From positions 6,815,414 through 6,879,413 of the forward strand of contig NC_134034.1 of assembly GCF_964204645.1 (NCBI RefSeq): a DNA stretch of 64,000 bases. Direction: 5' to 3'. Numbering within the stretch: position 1 is the first letter of the stretch; every line of letters begins with the position of its first letter. The notes below the pieces were generated by a model, which ran no database searches, was not told the DNA's origin, and saw only the letters and a program-made list of their open reading frames with translations. This DNA comes from Tubulanus polymorphus. Lineage: Eukaryota; Nemertea; Palaeonemertea; Tubulaniformes; Tubulanidae. A program made the translations under genes and the position numbers. This document shows positions 12,336 through 23,510 of this stretch, one piece after another.

Positions 12336-12565
12336 TTTGGTTTTGTCGCCCGCGACAATTCAATATTTTGTTTTTGTCGTCCGCGACAATTCAATATTTT
12401 GGTTTTAACGCCCGCGACAATTCATTATTGTGGTTTTATCGCCCGCGACAATTCATTATTTTGGTTTTATCGCCCTCGACAATTCATTATTTTTGTTTTG
12501 TCGCCCGTGACAATTCAATATTTTGGTTTTGTCACCCGCGACAATTCATAATTTTGGTTTTGTCC
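12336..12565 (+). repeat. Short 31-mer array 2 (about 8 monomers)
   Basis: Eight monomers between E and the reverse transcriptase fragment. The last ones are diverged and end at TTTTGTCCCCGTGGTTTTGTC. Confidence 0.93.
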
Positions 12566-12945
12566 CCGTGGTTTTGTCGGAACATTAAGTTTTTTGGTCG
12601 AACAGTGTGGTAAGGTCGTTTTGGAAATTTACTCGGTCTGGTATCTTTTGGATTACTGTGTATGTCATTTGTCAGGACATTAAACAGAAGACGACTTAGG
12701 ATACTACCTTGCGTGACCCCACTAGTTAGACCGTCTCATTCCAAGATGAGGCGTTCCGTTGATTTCGGTTACAAGTTTCCGTTCAGAGATAACTGCTGAG
12801 CCATTTGGGCGACCTATCATTGATACTGTTTCCTAATAGCCTCTTTAGTAATGGCTGATGTTGAGCCTTATCAAATGCTTTGTTGAAATCCACCGTTGAA
12901 CAGGATTCTAAGACTGTGCAGAAAACCCGTTATCGCTGCTTTGCA
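12566..12945 (-). pseudogene. Reverse transcriptase fragment R, copy 1
   Basis: The minus strand reads fingers/palm pieces of a non-LTR reverse transcriptase. It has motif A as VDFNKAFDK, then LLNRLLGNSINDRSPKWLS and SYLSERKLVTEINGTPH, then, after a frame change and a stop, motif B as GVTQGSILS followed by RLLFNVLTND. The FADD/YADD catalytic motif C and everything beyond are missing. It belongs to the CR1/Jockey/I-like group by these motifs. It begins next to GGAACATTAAGTTTTTTGG, a scrap of the TTCGAACA repeat seen whole at 16985-17518. It cannot encode an active enzyme. Confidence 0.8.
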
Positions 12946-14284
12946 GCTATATTTATTATTATTATTTTCTTCCACACTATTTTTACCAAAAGAACATAGG
13001 CTTTGTTACCTTACCGCTGTTTCATATACAATCCATATAATATCGTTCAGCTCACTGAGATCTACAAATAGCCCCGCGTGTTTTTGCACAGAATCATCCT
13101 TACAAAAGCCTGTCGGGCCGTAAACATCGAAAATTAAGCCCCATTCAATGGATGTTTTTCAGAAGTCGTCTTTCCGAAATCTACCGCACGTTTCTTATCA
13201 CGTCGATCATCAATTCAAGCATAAATTAACAAATTTATTACCCAAAGATTGCACATTCAGTCGCAGTTTAAAAAAACTAATTTTTTTAATAGCCCATTTT
13301 CCTCATCAAATCATATTACCGATACACTGGAAATTTACTACTTTAGATTTTAAAAGCACTGTCGAGCCGTAAACATCGACGAATCGACGTGTGTTACTAC
13401 ATCGTCGTTCCGGGGATCAACTGCAAGTTTCTCCTCATCATGAGAATCAAATCGAGTACAAATTAATTTATTACTACCAGTGATTTGGCTGCGGGTTTCA
13501 AGGAGTTAGTATAACAATTCCTATTTTTCTTTACCGAATTAACCGTGTATTTACTAAGATAAATCTTTAGTGTACCGGGGAATCGTAGGCCTAAACTAAA
13601 CACGCCGAAGAAATATAGCGGAGAAAAGCTGTTATGTCGACGAGGTATCAAAATAAAAGAATATATTACTTTATTCGGCCGCGGGCTTCAACCTCTATAT
13701 CAATACCATCAATACTCTATATTTCCTACAGTACACACCGATCATTGTCAAATGCACAAGGTATTTACTAAATACAAGTATATAACACATAATCCTTTCC
13801 GTATGCTGGACTCACACTTGACATTCGGAGTAAGCGTTCGCTGTGGGGGAAAGGGATCGTTCGATGTGTCGCTTGAAGTGTTTATCGAGTTTGACGCGGC
13901 TTTAGGCCTACCGGTACTGAGCTTTACTGACTCAAACAAACACAGTACAATTGTTGCGTTTATTAACGGACTCATTGGATTGAACTTCAAAACAAAATTT
14001 ACCATATTTAGGTGGGTTGTTAAATTCAATAGGCCTACGACCAATCTGTCCGGATGTTAGGCCTACGCATATACAAAGGCCTACATAGGCTAGTAGCCTC
14101 TACTAGGTTAAGCGTTCGCTGTGGGGGAAAGGAGATCGTTCGCTGTGTCGCTTGAAGTGTTTATCGAGTTTTACGCGACCTTAAGGCTTTAGTGTGGTGG
14201 CTGATAAGGGCCATGCGTAAGAAAAACACGTATATGCAAATGAGGGCGACATTATGACAAAACGACAAAACTAAAATAACGCGA
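12946..14284. repeat. Module M, copy 1 (long, diverged form)
   Basis: Same order of landmarks as the other M copies but more diverged. It alone contains 278 extra bases bounded by a direct repeat of about 70 bp (TAAGCGTTCGCTGTGGGGGA at 13831 and 14109). Near its right end lies ATGCAAATGAGGGCGACATT, with a perfect octamer ATGCAAAT. Its last 35 bases are an inverted, degenerate 31-mer. No coding function is recognised. Confidence 0.8.
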
Positions 14285-16012
14285 CAAAACAATAATTTTG
14301 GTTTTGTCGCCGGCGACAATTCCTTATTTTTGTTTTATCGCCCGCGACAATTCATTATTTTGGTTTTATCGCCCCCAACAATTCATTAGTTTGGTTTTGT
14401 CGCCCGCGACCATTCAAGATTTTGGTTTTTCTGCCGCGACAATTCATTTTTTGGATTTGTCGCCCGCGACAATTCAATATTTTGGTTTTGTCGCCCGCGC
14501 CAATTCATTATTTTGGTTTTATCGCCCGCGACAATTCATTAATTTGGTTTTATCGCCCGCGACAATTCATTATTTTGGTTTTATCGCCCGCGACAATTCA
14601 AGATTTTGGTTTTTCTGCCGCGACAATTCATTTTTTGGATTTGTCGCCCACGACAATTCAATATTTTGGTTTTATCGCCCGCGACAATTCATTATTTTGG
14701 TTTTATCGCCCGCGACAATTCATTAATTTGGTTTTGTCACCCGCGACGAAACAATATTTTGGTTTTGTCGCCCACGACAATTCAATAATTTGGTTTTATC
14801 GCCCACGACAATTCGTTATTTTGGTTTTATCACCCGCGACAATTCATTATTTTGGTTTTGTCGCACGCGACAATGGCGACAATTCAAGATTTTGGTTTTA
14901 TCGCCCGCGACAATTCATTTTTTGGTTTTATCGCCCACGACAATTCGTTATTTTGGTTTTATCACCCGCGACAATTCATTATTTTGGTTTTATCGCCCGC
15001 AACAATTTATTATTTTGGTTTTATCGCCCGCGACAATTCATTTTTTGGATTTGTCGCCCACGACAATTCAATATTTTGGTTTTATCGCCCGCGACAATTC
15101 ATTATTTTGGTTTTATCGCCCGCGACAATTTTTTTTTCTTTTTGTCGCGGTTTTATCGCCTGCGACACCTCAATATTTTGGTTTTATCGCCTGCGACAAT
15201 TCATTTTTTTGGTTTTATCGCCCGTGACAATTCATAAGTTTGGTTTAGTCGCCCGCGACAATTGAATATTTTGGTTTTGTCGCCCGCGACAATTCAATAT
15301 TTTGGTTTTATCGCCCGCGACAATTCATTTTTTTGGTTTTATCGCCTGCGACAATTTATTATTTTGGTTTTATCGCCCGCGACAATTCATTAGTTTGGTT
15401 TTGTCGCCAGCGACAATTGAATATTTTGTTTTTGTCGCCCGCGACAATTCATTATTTTGGTTTTATCACCCGCGACAATTCATTCTTTTGGTTTTGGCGC
15501 CCGCGACAATTCAATATTGTGGTTTTATCGCCAGCGACAACACATTATTTTGGTTTTATCGCCCACGACAATTGATTATTTTGGTTTTATCGCCCGCGAC
15601 AATTCATTATTTTGGTTTTGTCGCCCGCGACAATTCATTATTTTGGTTTTATATTTTGTTTTTGTCGCCCGCGACAATTCAATATTGTGGTTTTATCGCC
15701 AGCGACAATTCATTATTTTGGTTTTATCGCCCACGACAATTGATTATTTTGGTTTTATCGCCCGCGACAATTCATTATTTTGGTTTTGTCGCCCGCGACA
15801 ATTCAATATTTTGGTTTTATCGCCCGCGATAATTCATTATTTTGGTTTTGTCGCCCGAGACAATTCATTATTTTGGTTTTATCGCCCACGACAATTCATT
15901 TTTTTGGTTTTGTCGCCCGCGACAATTCAATATTTTGGTTTCATCGCCAGCGACAATTGATTATTTTGGTTTTATCGCCCGCGACAATTAATTTTTTGGT
16001 TTTGTCGCCCAC
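14285..16012 (+). repeat. 31-mer array 3 (about 56 monomers)
   Basis: Opens head-to-head with the end of M: GCGACAAAAC, a ten-base loop and GTTTTGTCGC (about 14281-14310). Variants specific to this array include TTTTTCTGCCGCGAC and an ATTTTTTGGATTTGTC form. Ends at TTTTGTCGCCCACATTATT. Open in all forward frames without being a gene. Confidence 0.96.
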
Positions 16013-16101
16013 ATTATTAGCTTTTGAATAATTAGGCCAATTAATAATGTAATAAAGACTTATGCTTTCGCCCATTTTGAAGTCGATTAATGTGATATAG
16101 T
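16013..16101. other. Unassigned spacer with the target site of the foldback element
   Basis: AT-rich single-copy sequence. Its last eight bases (GATATAGT, 16094-16101) form the left target duplication of the next element. Confidence 0.5.
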
Positions 16102-16516
16102 ACGGAAGCGATAAAGGGCCTCGAGTTGTCGCGTTCAAACTCAACAAGTCGCCATATTTATGTCGATATATCGCGATATATCGTGTCAAGTCCACATGAA
16201 TATGTCTACATATCGTGACGTTTTCACGACAAATTTCGCTTATTTGCTCATTTTCCACGGGACAAGCCGTCATTTGAAGACATGTCTAAATGTAAGATGA
16301 GGACGCCAGTAATATGACGACTGAGTTTCAAGTCGTCATGAATATGTCGACTTGTCGCGAGGAAAGTGGTCGTGAAAACGAAATATGTCGTCAAAACGTC
16401 ACGATATATCGACATATTCATGTCGACTTGACGCGATATTTCGCGGTATGTCGACAATAATATGGCGACTTGTCGAGTTGGAACGCGTCATCTCGAGGCC
16501 CCTTATCGCTTCCGTA
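16102..16516. mobile_element. Foldback MITE with 8-bp target duplication
   Basis: Almost the whole element is an inverted repeat: ACGGAAGCGATAAAGGGCCT at the left is mirrored by GGCCCCTTATCGCTTCCGT at the right, with arms near 180 bp. It is packed with palindromes such as ATGTCGACAT and CGATATATCG. GATATAGT flanks both sides (16094-16101 and 16517-16524). Eight-base duplications are made by hAT and a few other superfamilies. There is no transposase. Confidence 0.85.
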
Positions 16517-16612
16517 GATATAGTGTCGAATATTAAGGTCATTTTGGCAGATTCTTTTTTTTAAAAGTGATATTAAAGCGATCATTCAAGTGATCCTACT
16601 TAATGAAAGATC

Positions 16613-16772
16613 TACGGAAGCGATAAAGGGCCTCGAGTTGTTGCGTTCCAACTCGACAAGTCGCCATATTTATGTCGATATATCGCATCAATTCGACATG
16701 AATATGTCGACATATCGTGACGTTTTGACGACTTGAAACTCAGTCGTCATATCACTGGCGTCCTCATCTTTC
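16613..16772. mobile_element. Half copy of the foldback MITE
   Basis: TACGGAAGCGATAAAGGGCC and the following 150 bp repeat the left arm of the element at 16102, then continue with GACTTGAAACTCAGTCGTCA, which matches its centre inverted. The right half is missing. The sequence after it, to about 16984, is single-copy with several TTGCGATGC-like words. Confidence 0.7.
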
Positions 16773-16984
16773 AGCAACGCCAGTCACATGGAGTCGTACG
16801 TGTTCTACTTTCTGCGACGCGACACGACTGTCACAACCAGCCGACGCGCTCTTGCGACTGGCAGAAACTAGTCGCACACAATCGTATTGCAAGCGACTTG
16901 CATCGAAACTTGCGATGCAACGCGAGGATCGCATCGTGTCACAAGAACAACCTACGTCTGGCTTTAAGTTACTGCGGTGCACCA

Positions 16985-17518
16985 GAAATATCTTTTTTTT
17001 CGTTCAAAAGACCTTTCGCTTGAAAATTCTTTCGTCGGAACAAACTTTATTTCGTTCGAACCAATAATATTCTATACAATTGAACCAATTTGAAAAAATC
17101 GTTAGAACAAAGTTGAACAAACTTTTTTTTGTCCAAACGAAAGGTTTTTCGTTCGAACAATCATTCAATTGAACAGAATCGTTTTAATTTGAACAGAATT
17201 TTCTTGTCAGAACATTAAGTTTTTCGTTCTAACAAGTATATTGAAAAAAGATTTTCTCCGAACCGAAAGTATTAAGTATTTCGTTCAATCGAACAGAATT
17301 GTTTTCATTCAAACATTCGTTCGAAAAAAATTGTTTTCGCTCAACCAATTTTTCTTTTCATCATTTCAACAATAACATAGCTTTTTATTCGAACACATTT
17401 TTTGTCAGAATGAAGAAAATTTTTGGTTCAAGCAAAAAGCGTATTGTTCGATTAAACAGAATTATTTTCATTCGAACAAGATTTTCTTGTTGGAACAAGG
17501 TTTTTGGTCGAACAGCGT
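16985..17518 (+). repeat. Degenerate TTCGTTCGAACA-type repeat array
   Basis: Irregular units built on TTTTCGTTCGAACAA with AGAATTGTTTTCATTCGAAC and AACATTAAGTTTTTCGTTC variants. The final words (GGAACAAGGTTTTTGGTCGA) correspond to the GGAACATTAAGTTTTTGGTC scrap that starts every R fragment, so this looks like the only long surviving copy of that array. Confidence 0.7.
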
Positions 17519-17864
17519 ATTAAGGTCGATTTGGAAATTTACTCGGTCTGGTATATTTTGGATTACTGTGTATGCCATTTGTCAGGACATTAGACAGAAG
17601 ACGACTTAGGATACTACCTTGCGTGACTCCACTAGTTTGACCGACTTATTCCAAGATGAGGCGTTCCGTTGATTTCAGCTACAAGTTTTCGTTCAGAGAT
17701 AACTGCTGAGCCATTTAGGGGACCTATCATTGATACTGTTTCCTAATAGCCTGTTTAGTAATGGCTGATGTTGTGCCTTATCAAACGCTTCGTCAAAATC
17801 CACCGTTGAACAGGATTCTAAGACTGTGCAGAAAACACGTTATCGCTGCTTTGCAGCTATATTT
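17519..17864 (-). pseudogene. Reverse transcriptase fragment R, copy 2
   Basis: Same minus-strand motif A to motif B fragment as copy 1, with point differences (for example a lost base in the ACCGACTTATTCC region). Preceded here by the long TTCGAACA array instead of a short 31-mer array. Confidence 0.78.
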
Positions 17865-18903
17865 ATTATTATTATTTTCTTCCACACTATTTTTACCAAA
17901 AGAACATAGGCTTTGTTACCTTACCGCTGTTTCATATACAATCCATATAATATCGTTCAGCTCACTGAGATCTACAAATAGCCCGCGTGTTTTTTCACGA
18001 ATCATCGTTACAAAAGCGCTGTCGGGCCGTAAACATCGAAAATTTAGCCCCATTCAATGGGGCGACATGTTTTTCGAGTCGTCATCCCGAAATCAACCCG
18101 CAGGCCGACTGTCACTTCGATTATCAATTCAAGTATAAATGAACTAATTTATTGCCGCAGACTTCAAATTCAGTCGCGGTCTTCAAACAGTGATTTTAAC
18201 AATAGCCCATTTTCCTCATCAAATCATATTACCGATACACTGGAAATTTACTACTTTAGATTTTAAAAGCACTGTCGAGCCGTAAACATCGACGAATCGA
18301 CGTGTGTTACTACATCGTCGTTCCGGGGATCAGCTGCGAGTTTCTCCTCATCATGAGAATCAAATCGAGTACAAATTAATTTATTACTACCAGTGATTTG
18401 GCTGCGGGTTTCAAGGAGTTAGTTTAACAATACCTATTTTTCTTTACCGAATTAACCGTGTATTTACTAAGATAAATGTTTAGTGTACTGGGGAATCGTA
18501 GGCCTAAACTAAACAGGCCGAAGAGATATGGCGGAGAAAAGCTGTTATGTCGACGAGGTATCAAAATAAAAGAATATATTACTTTATTCGGCCGCGGGCT
18601 TCAACCATTTATCAATACTCTATATTTCCTACAGTACATACCGATCATTGTCAAATGCACTAGGTATTTACTAAATACAATTATATAACACACTCCTATC
18701 CGTATGTTGGACTCACACTTGACATTCGGAGTAAGCGTTCGCTTTGGGGGAAAGGAGATTGTTCGCTGTGTCGCTTGAAGTGTTTATCGAGTTTTACGCG
18801 ACCTTAAGGCTTTAGTATGGTGGCTGATAAGATAAAAAAACACGAATATGCAAATGAGGGCGACATTACGACAAAACGACAAAACTAAAATAACGCGAGA
18901 AAA
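17865..18903. repeat. Module M, copy 2
   Basis: About 1.04 kb, of the standard short form. It contains GCCCCATTCAATGGGGC, two GCCGTAAACATCGA phrases, CCGGCGGG-poor AT-rich interior, TAGGCCTAAACTAAACAGGC, a single TAAGCGTTCGC block and the octamer ATGCAAAT near 18847. No gene is recognised. Confidence 0.85.
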
Positions 18904-20531
18904 CAATGACTTTGATTTTGTCGCCCGCGACAATTCATTATTTTGGTTTTTTCACACGTGACAATTCAATATTTTGGTTTTATCGCCAGCGACAATTCAT
19001 TATTTTGGTTTTATCGCTTGCGACAATTCATTATTTTGGTTTTGTCGCCCGCGAAAATTCAATATTTTGGTTTTATCGCCCACGACAATTCACTACTTTG
19101 GTTTTATCGCCAGCGACAATTCATTATTTTGGTTTTGTCGCCCGCGACAATTCTTCTTTTTGGTTTTATCGCCCGCGACAATTCATTATTTTGGTATTAT
19201 ATTTTGTTTTTGTCGCCCGCGACAATTTTTTGTTTTGTTTTTGTCGCCCGCGAAAATTCAATATTTTGGTTTTATCGCCCGCGATAATTCATTATTTTGG
19301 TTTTGTCGCCCGAGACAATTCATTATTTTGGTTTTATCGCCGGCGACAATTCATTATTACGGTTTTATCGCCCGCGACAACTCATTATTTTGGTTTTGTC
19401 GCCCGCGACAATTCACCATTTTGGTTTTGTCGCCCGCGACAATTCACCATTTTGGTTTTGTCACCCGCGACAATTCATTATTTTGGTTTTATCGCCCGCG
19501 ACAATTCATTATTTTGGTTTTGTCGCCCCGACAATTCATTAGTTTGGTTTTGTCGCCCGCGACAATTCAATATTTTGGTTTTGTCGCCCGCGACAATTCA
19601 GTATTTTGGTTTTATCGCCCGCGACAATTCATTACTTTAGTTTTATCTCCAGCGACAATTCATTATTTTGGTTTTGTCGCCCGGGACAATTCTTCTTTTT
19701 GGTTTTGTCGCCCGCGACAATTCATTATTTTGGTTTTATATTTTGTTTTAGTTGCCCGCGACAATTCAATATTTTGGTTTTGTTGCCCGCGACAATTCAT
19801 TATTTTGGTTTAGTGGCCCGCGACAATTCAATATTTTGGTTTTATCGCCCGCGATAATTCATTATTTTGGTTTTATCGCCCGCGACAATTCATTATTTTG
19901 GTTTTGTCGCCCGCGAAAATTCAATATTTTGGTTTTATCGCCCACGACAATTCACTACTTTGGTTTTATCGCCAGCGACAATTCATTATTTTGGTTTTGT
20001 CGACCGCGACAATTCAATATTTTGGTTTTGTCGCCTGCGACAATTCATTACTTTGGTTTTATCTCCAGCGACAATTCAATATTTTGGTTTTATCGCCCGT
20101 GATAATTCATTATTTTGGTTTTATCGCCCGCGACAATTCATTATTTTGGTTTTGTCGCCCGAGACAATTCATCATTTTGGTTTTATCGCCCGTGACAATT
20201 CATTATTTTTGTTTTGTCGCCCCCACAATTCTTTTTTTGGTTTTGTCGCTTGCGACAATTCATTAGTTTGGTTTTGTCGCCCGCGACAATTCAATATTTT
20301 GGTTTTATCGCCCACGACAATTCATTACTTTGGTTTTATCTCCAGCGACAATTCATTATTTTGGTTTTATCGCCCGCGACAATTCAATATTTTGGTTTTA
20401 TCGCCCGCGATAATTCATTATTTTGGTTTTATTGCCCGCGACAATTCATCATTTTGGTTTTGTCGCACGAGACAATTCATTATTTTGGTTTTATCGCCCG
20501 CGACAATTCATTATTTTGGTTTTGTCGCCCG
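18904..20531 (+). repeat. 31-mer array 4 (about 52 monomers)
   Basis: Runs from the AACAATGACTTTGATTTTGT start to a break at GTCGCCCGAAGAAAATTTT, where a 5'-truncated E begins. The last 700 bp recur almost unchanged before the E copy at 26664 (offset 6133 bp). Confidence 0.96.
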
Positions 20532-21688
20532 AAGAAAATTTTGAAGACGCTATGATCAATTACCTTGATCTTTCGTTTTATATTTGAATCTACCAAAGGC
20601 CCATCAGCATAAGAAAATTGGGTCGATCTGACTCAAGATGGCCGTCCTATGACCTTTTTAGTGCCCAAAAATGTCAATTTTGGCCAGAATTCTAGGTCTT
20701 GTAGCTTCCTACTGGTTTGCCATTTCTCATTGCAATTGCTGATGGATATTCTTTAGAGAGGGATGTTTTATACCTGGGACAGGTATTTTTGATCAGCCAA
20801 TTATGACGCAATTGGCGGCCATCTTGGTGTCATCAGTACTCATTCGTAGGTGGGAAAAAGTTTTTTCCACAATTAATTGATACCTAAGCATATTGTGTTA
20901 CTATATTCAATTGGAAAGTTGTAGCCCATAACGTGTTCTATGATTTTGGTGAGTTTCAAGGTCATTGGTTTTTGTATGTGGCCATCAGGGGGCGTTGAAT
21001 AATACAATAACTTAGTATCGCTATATTATATTTGTACCAAGGCATATTTTGTTACCATGGTCAATGGCAAAGTTGTAGTTCATGACATCGTCTATGATTG
21101 TGGTGAGTGTTTAAGGACATTAGTTATTCCATATAGTCACCAGGGGGCGTTGAATAGTAGAAAAGCTTAGTTTTTCCTTATTAGATTGGTACCTAGGCAT
21201 AGTTTGTTACCATGATCCATTGCAAAGTTGTAGTTCATGACATCGTCTATGATTGTGGTGAGTTTTTAAGGACATTAGTTATTCCATATAGTCACCAGGG
21301 GGCGCTGAATAGTAGAATGGCTTAGTATTTCCTTATTAGATTGGTACCTAGGCATATTTTGTTACTATGATCAATTGCAAAGTTGTATTTCATGACATGT
21401 ACTACGATTGTGGTGAGTTTTAAGGTCATTGGGTTTTGCATATGGTCACCAGGGGTCATTGAATAGTAGAATAACTTAGTATTTCCATATTAAATTGGTA
21501 ATGAGGCATATTTTGTTATCACAATCAATTACAAAATCATAGCTGCTCACATGCTCTATGATTGTGGTGGGTTTCAAGGTCATTGGTTTTTGTATAATGT
21601 CACTAGAGGGCGTTATGTATTGAAATTGTTAGATTGTTGAGCATTTGAAACCACTGCCCAAGTGAGCATGGTGTCCCTGGACCCCTAG
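20532..21688 (+). mobile_element. Element E, copy 2 (5'-truncated)
   Basis: Begins inside E at AGAAAATTTTGAAGACGC and runs to the normal end CCCTGGACCCCTAG. CTCF-like words are at about 20982, 21138, 21293 and 21601; a fifth (near 21447) has decayed to CACCAGGGGTCA. The truncation junction is identical to that of the copy at 26664. Confidence 0.85.
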
Positions 21689-21985
21689 TTTGGTTTTGTC
21701 GCCCGCGACAATTCATTATTTTGGTTTTGTCGCACGCAACAATTCAATAGTTAGTTTTTGTCGTCCGCGACAATTCATTATTTTGGTTTTATCGCCCGCA
21801 ACAATTCAATATTTTGGTTTTAACGCCCACGACAATTCATTATTGTGGTTTTATCGCCCGCGACAATTCATTATTGTGGTTTTATCGCCCGCGACAATTC
21901 ATTATTTTTGTTTTGTCGCCCGTGACAATTCAATATTTTGGTTTTGTCACCCGCGACAATTCATAATTTTGGTTTTGTCGTCCGT
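21689..21985 (+). repeat. Short 31-mer array 5 (about 9 monomers)
   Basis: Nine monomers between E and R, with the same monomer variants in the same order as the other short arrays (AATAGTTAGTTTTTGTCGTC as second unit, TTATTGTGG later). Confidence 0.94.
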
Positions 21986-22367
21986 GGTTTTGTCGGAACA
22001 TTAAGTTTTTGGTCGAACAGTGTGTTAAGGTTGTTTTGGAAATTTACTCGGTCTGGTATATTTTGGATTACTGTGTATGTCATTTGTCGGACATTAAACA
22101 GAAGACGACTTAGGATACTACCTTGCGTGACTCCACTAGTTAGACCGTCTCATTCCAAGATGAGGCGTTCCGTTGATTTCGGTTATAAGTTTCCGTTCAG
22201 AGATAACTGCTGTGCCATTTGGGCGACCTATCATTGATACTGTTTCCTAATAGCCTGTTCAGTAATGGCTGATGACGAGCCTTATCAAATGCTTTGTTGA
22301 AATCCACCGTTGAACAGGATTCTAAGACTGTGCAGAAAACCCGTTATCGCTGCTTTGCAGCTATATT
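21986..22367 (-). pseudogene. Reverse transcriptase fragment R, copy 3
   Basis: Motif A lies near 22266-22310 and motif B near 22122-22143 on the minus strand. The same frame breaks and the same missing motif C as in the other copies show that all derive from one already dead fragment. Confidence 0.8.
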
Positions 22368-22368
22368 T

Positions 22369-22470
22369 AGGGTTTTCTGTTATTTCACAGAAAACCCTAT
22401 TGATATCCGCGTGATTATTAGGGTTTTCTGTTATTTCACAGAAAACCCTATTGATATCCGCGTGATTATT
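22369..22470. repeat. Two copies of the 12-bp-stem hairpin module
   Basis: Units start at 22369 and 22420. Both carry AGGGTTTTCTGT...ACAGAAAACCCT and sit exactly between the end of R (GCAGCTATATTT) and the ATTATTATT start of M. Confidence 0.9.
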
Positions 22471-23510
22471 ATTATTATTATTTTCTTCCACACTATTTTT
22501 ACCAAAAGAACATAGGCTTTGTTACCTTACCGCTGTTTCATATACAATCCATATAATATCGTTCAGCTCACTGAGATCTACAAATAGCCCGCGTGTTTTT
22601 TCACGAATCATCGTTACAAAAGCGCTGTCGGGCTGTAAACATCGAAAATTTAGCCCCATTCAATGGGGCGACATGTTTTTCGAGTCGTCATCCCGAAATC
22701 AACCCGCAGGCCGACTGTCACTTCGATAATCAATTCAAGTATAAATGAACTAATTTATTGCCGCAGACTTCACATTCAGTCGCGGTCTTCAAACAGTGAT
22801 TTTAACAATAGCCCATTTTCCTCATCAAATCATATTACCGATACACTGGAAATTTACTACTTTAGATTTTAAAAGCACTGTCGAGCCGTAAACATCGACG
22901 AATCGACGTGTGTTACTACATCGACGTTCCGGGGATGAGCTGCGAGTTTCTCCTCATCATGAGAATCAAATCGAGTACAAATTAATTTATTACTACCAGT
23001 GATTTGGCTGCGGGTTTCAAGGAGTTAGTTTAACAATACCTATTTTTCTTTACCGAATTAACCGTGTATTTACAAAGATAAATCTTTAGTGTACCGGGGA
23101 GTCGTAGGCCTAAACTAAACAGGCCGAAGAGATATGGCGGAGAAAAGCTGTTATGTCGACGAGGTATCAAAATAAAAGAATATATTACTTTATTCGGCCG
23201 CGGGCTTCAACCATTTATCAATACTCTATATTTCCTACAGTACATACCGATCATTGTCAAATGCACAAGGTATTTACTAAATACAAGTATATAACACACT
23301 CCTATCCGTATGCTGGACTCACACTTGACATTCGGAGTAAGCGTTCGCTGTGGGGGAAAGGAGATCGTTCGCTGTGTCGCTTGAAGTGTTTATCGAGTTT
23401 TACGCGACCTTAAGGCTTTAGTATGGTGGCTGATAAGATAAAAAAACACGAATATGCAAATGAGCGCGACATGACGACAAAACGACAAAACTAAAATAAC
23501 GCGAGAAAAC
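22471..23510. repeat. Module M, copy 3
   Basis: Standard short form, nearly identical to the copy at 17865. The octamer ATGCAAAT is near 23454. Confidence 0.85.

Noticed and set aside
16733-17067. Overlapping 71-96-codon frames near the foldback element
   Set aside because: Both strands and two frames are open over repetitive GCGAC/TTGCGATGC sequence, and no domain is visible.
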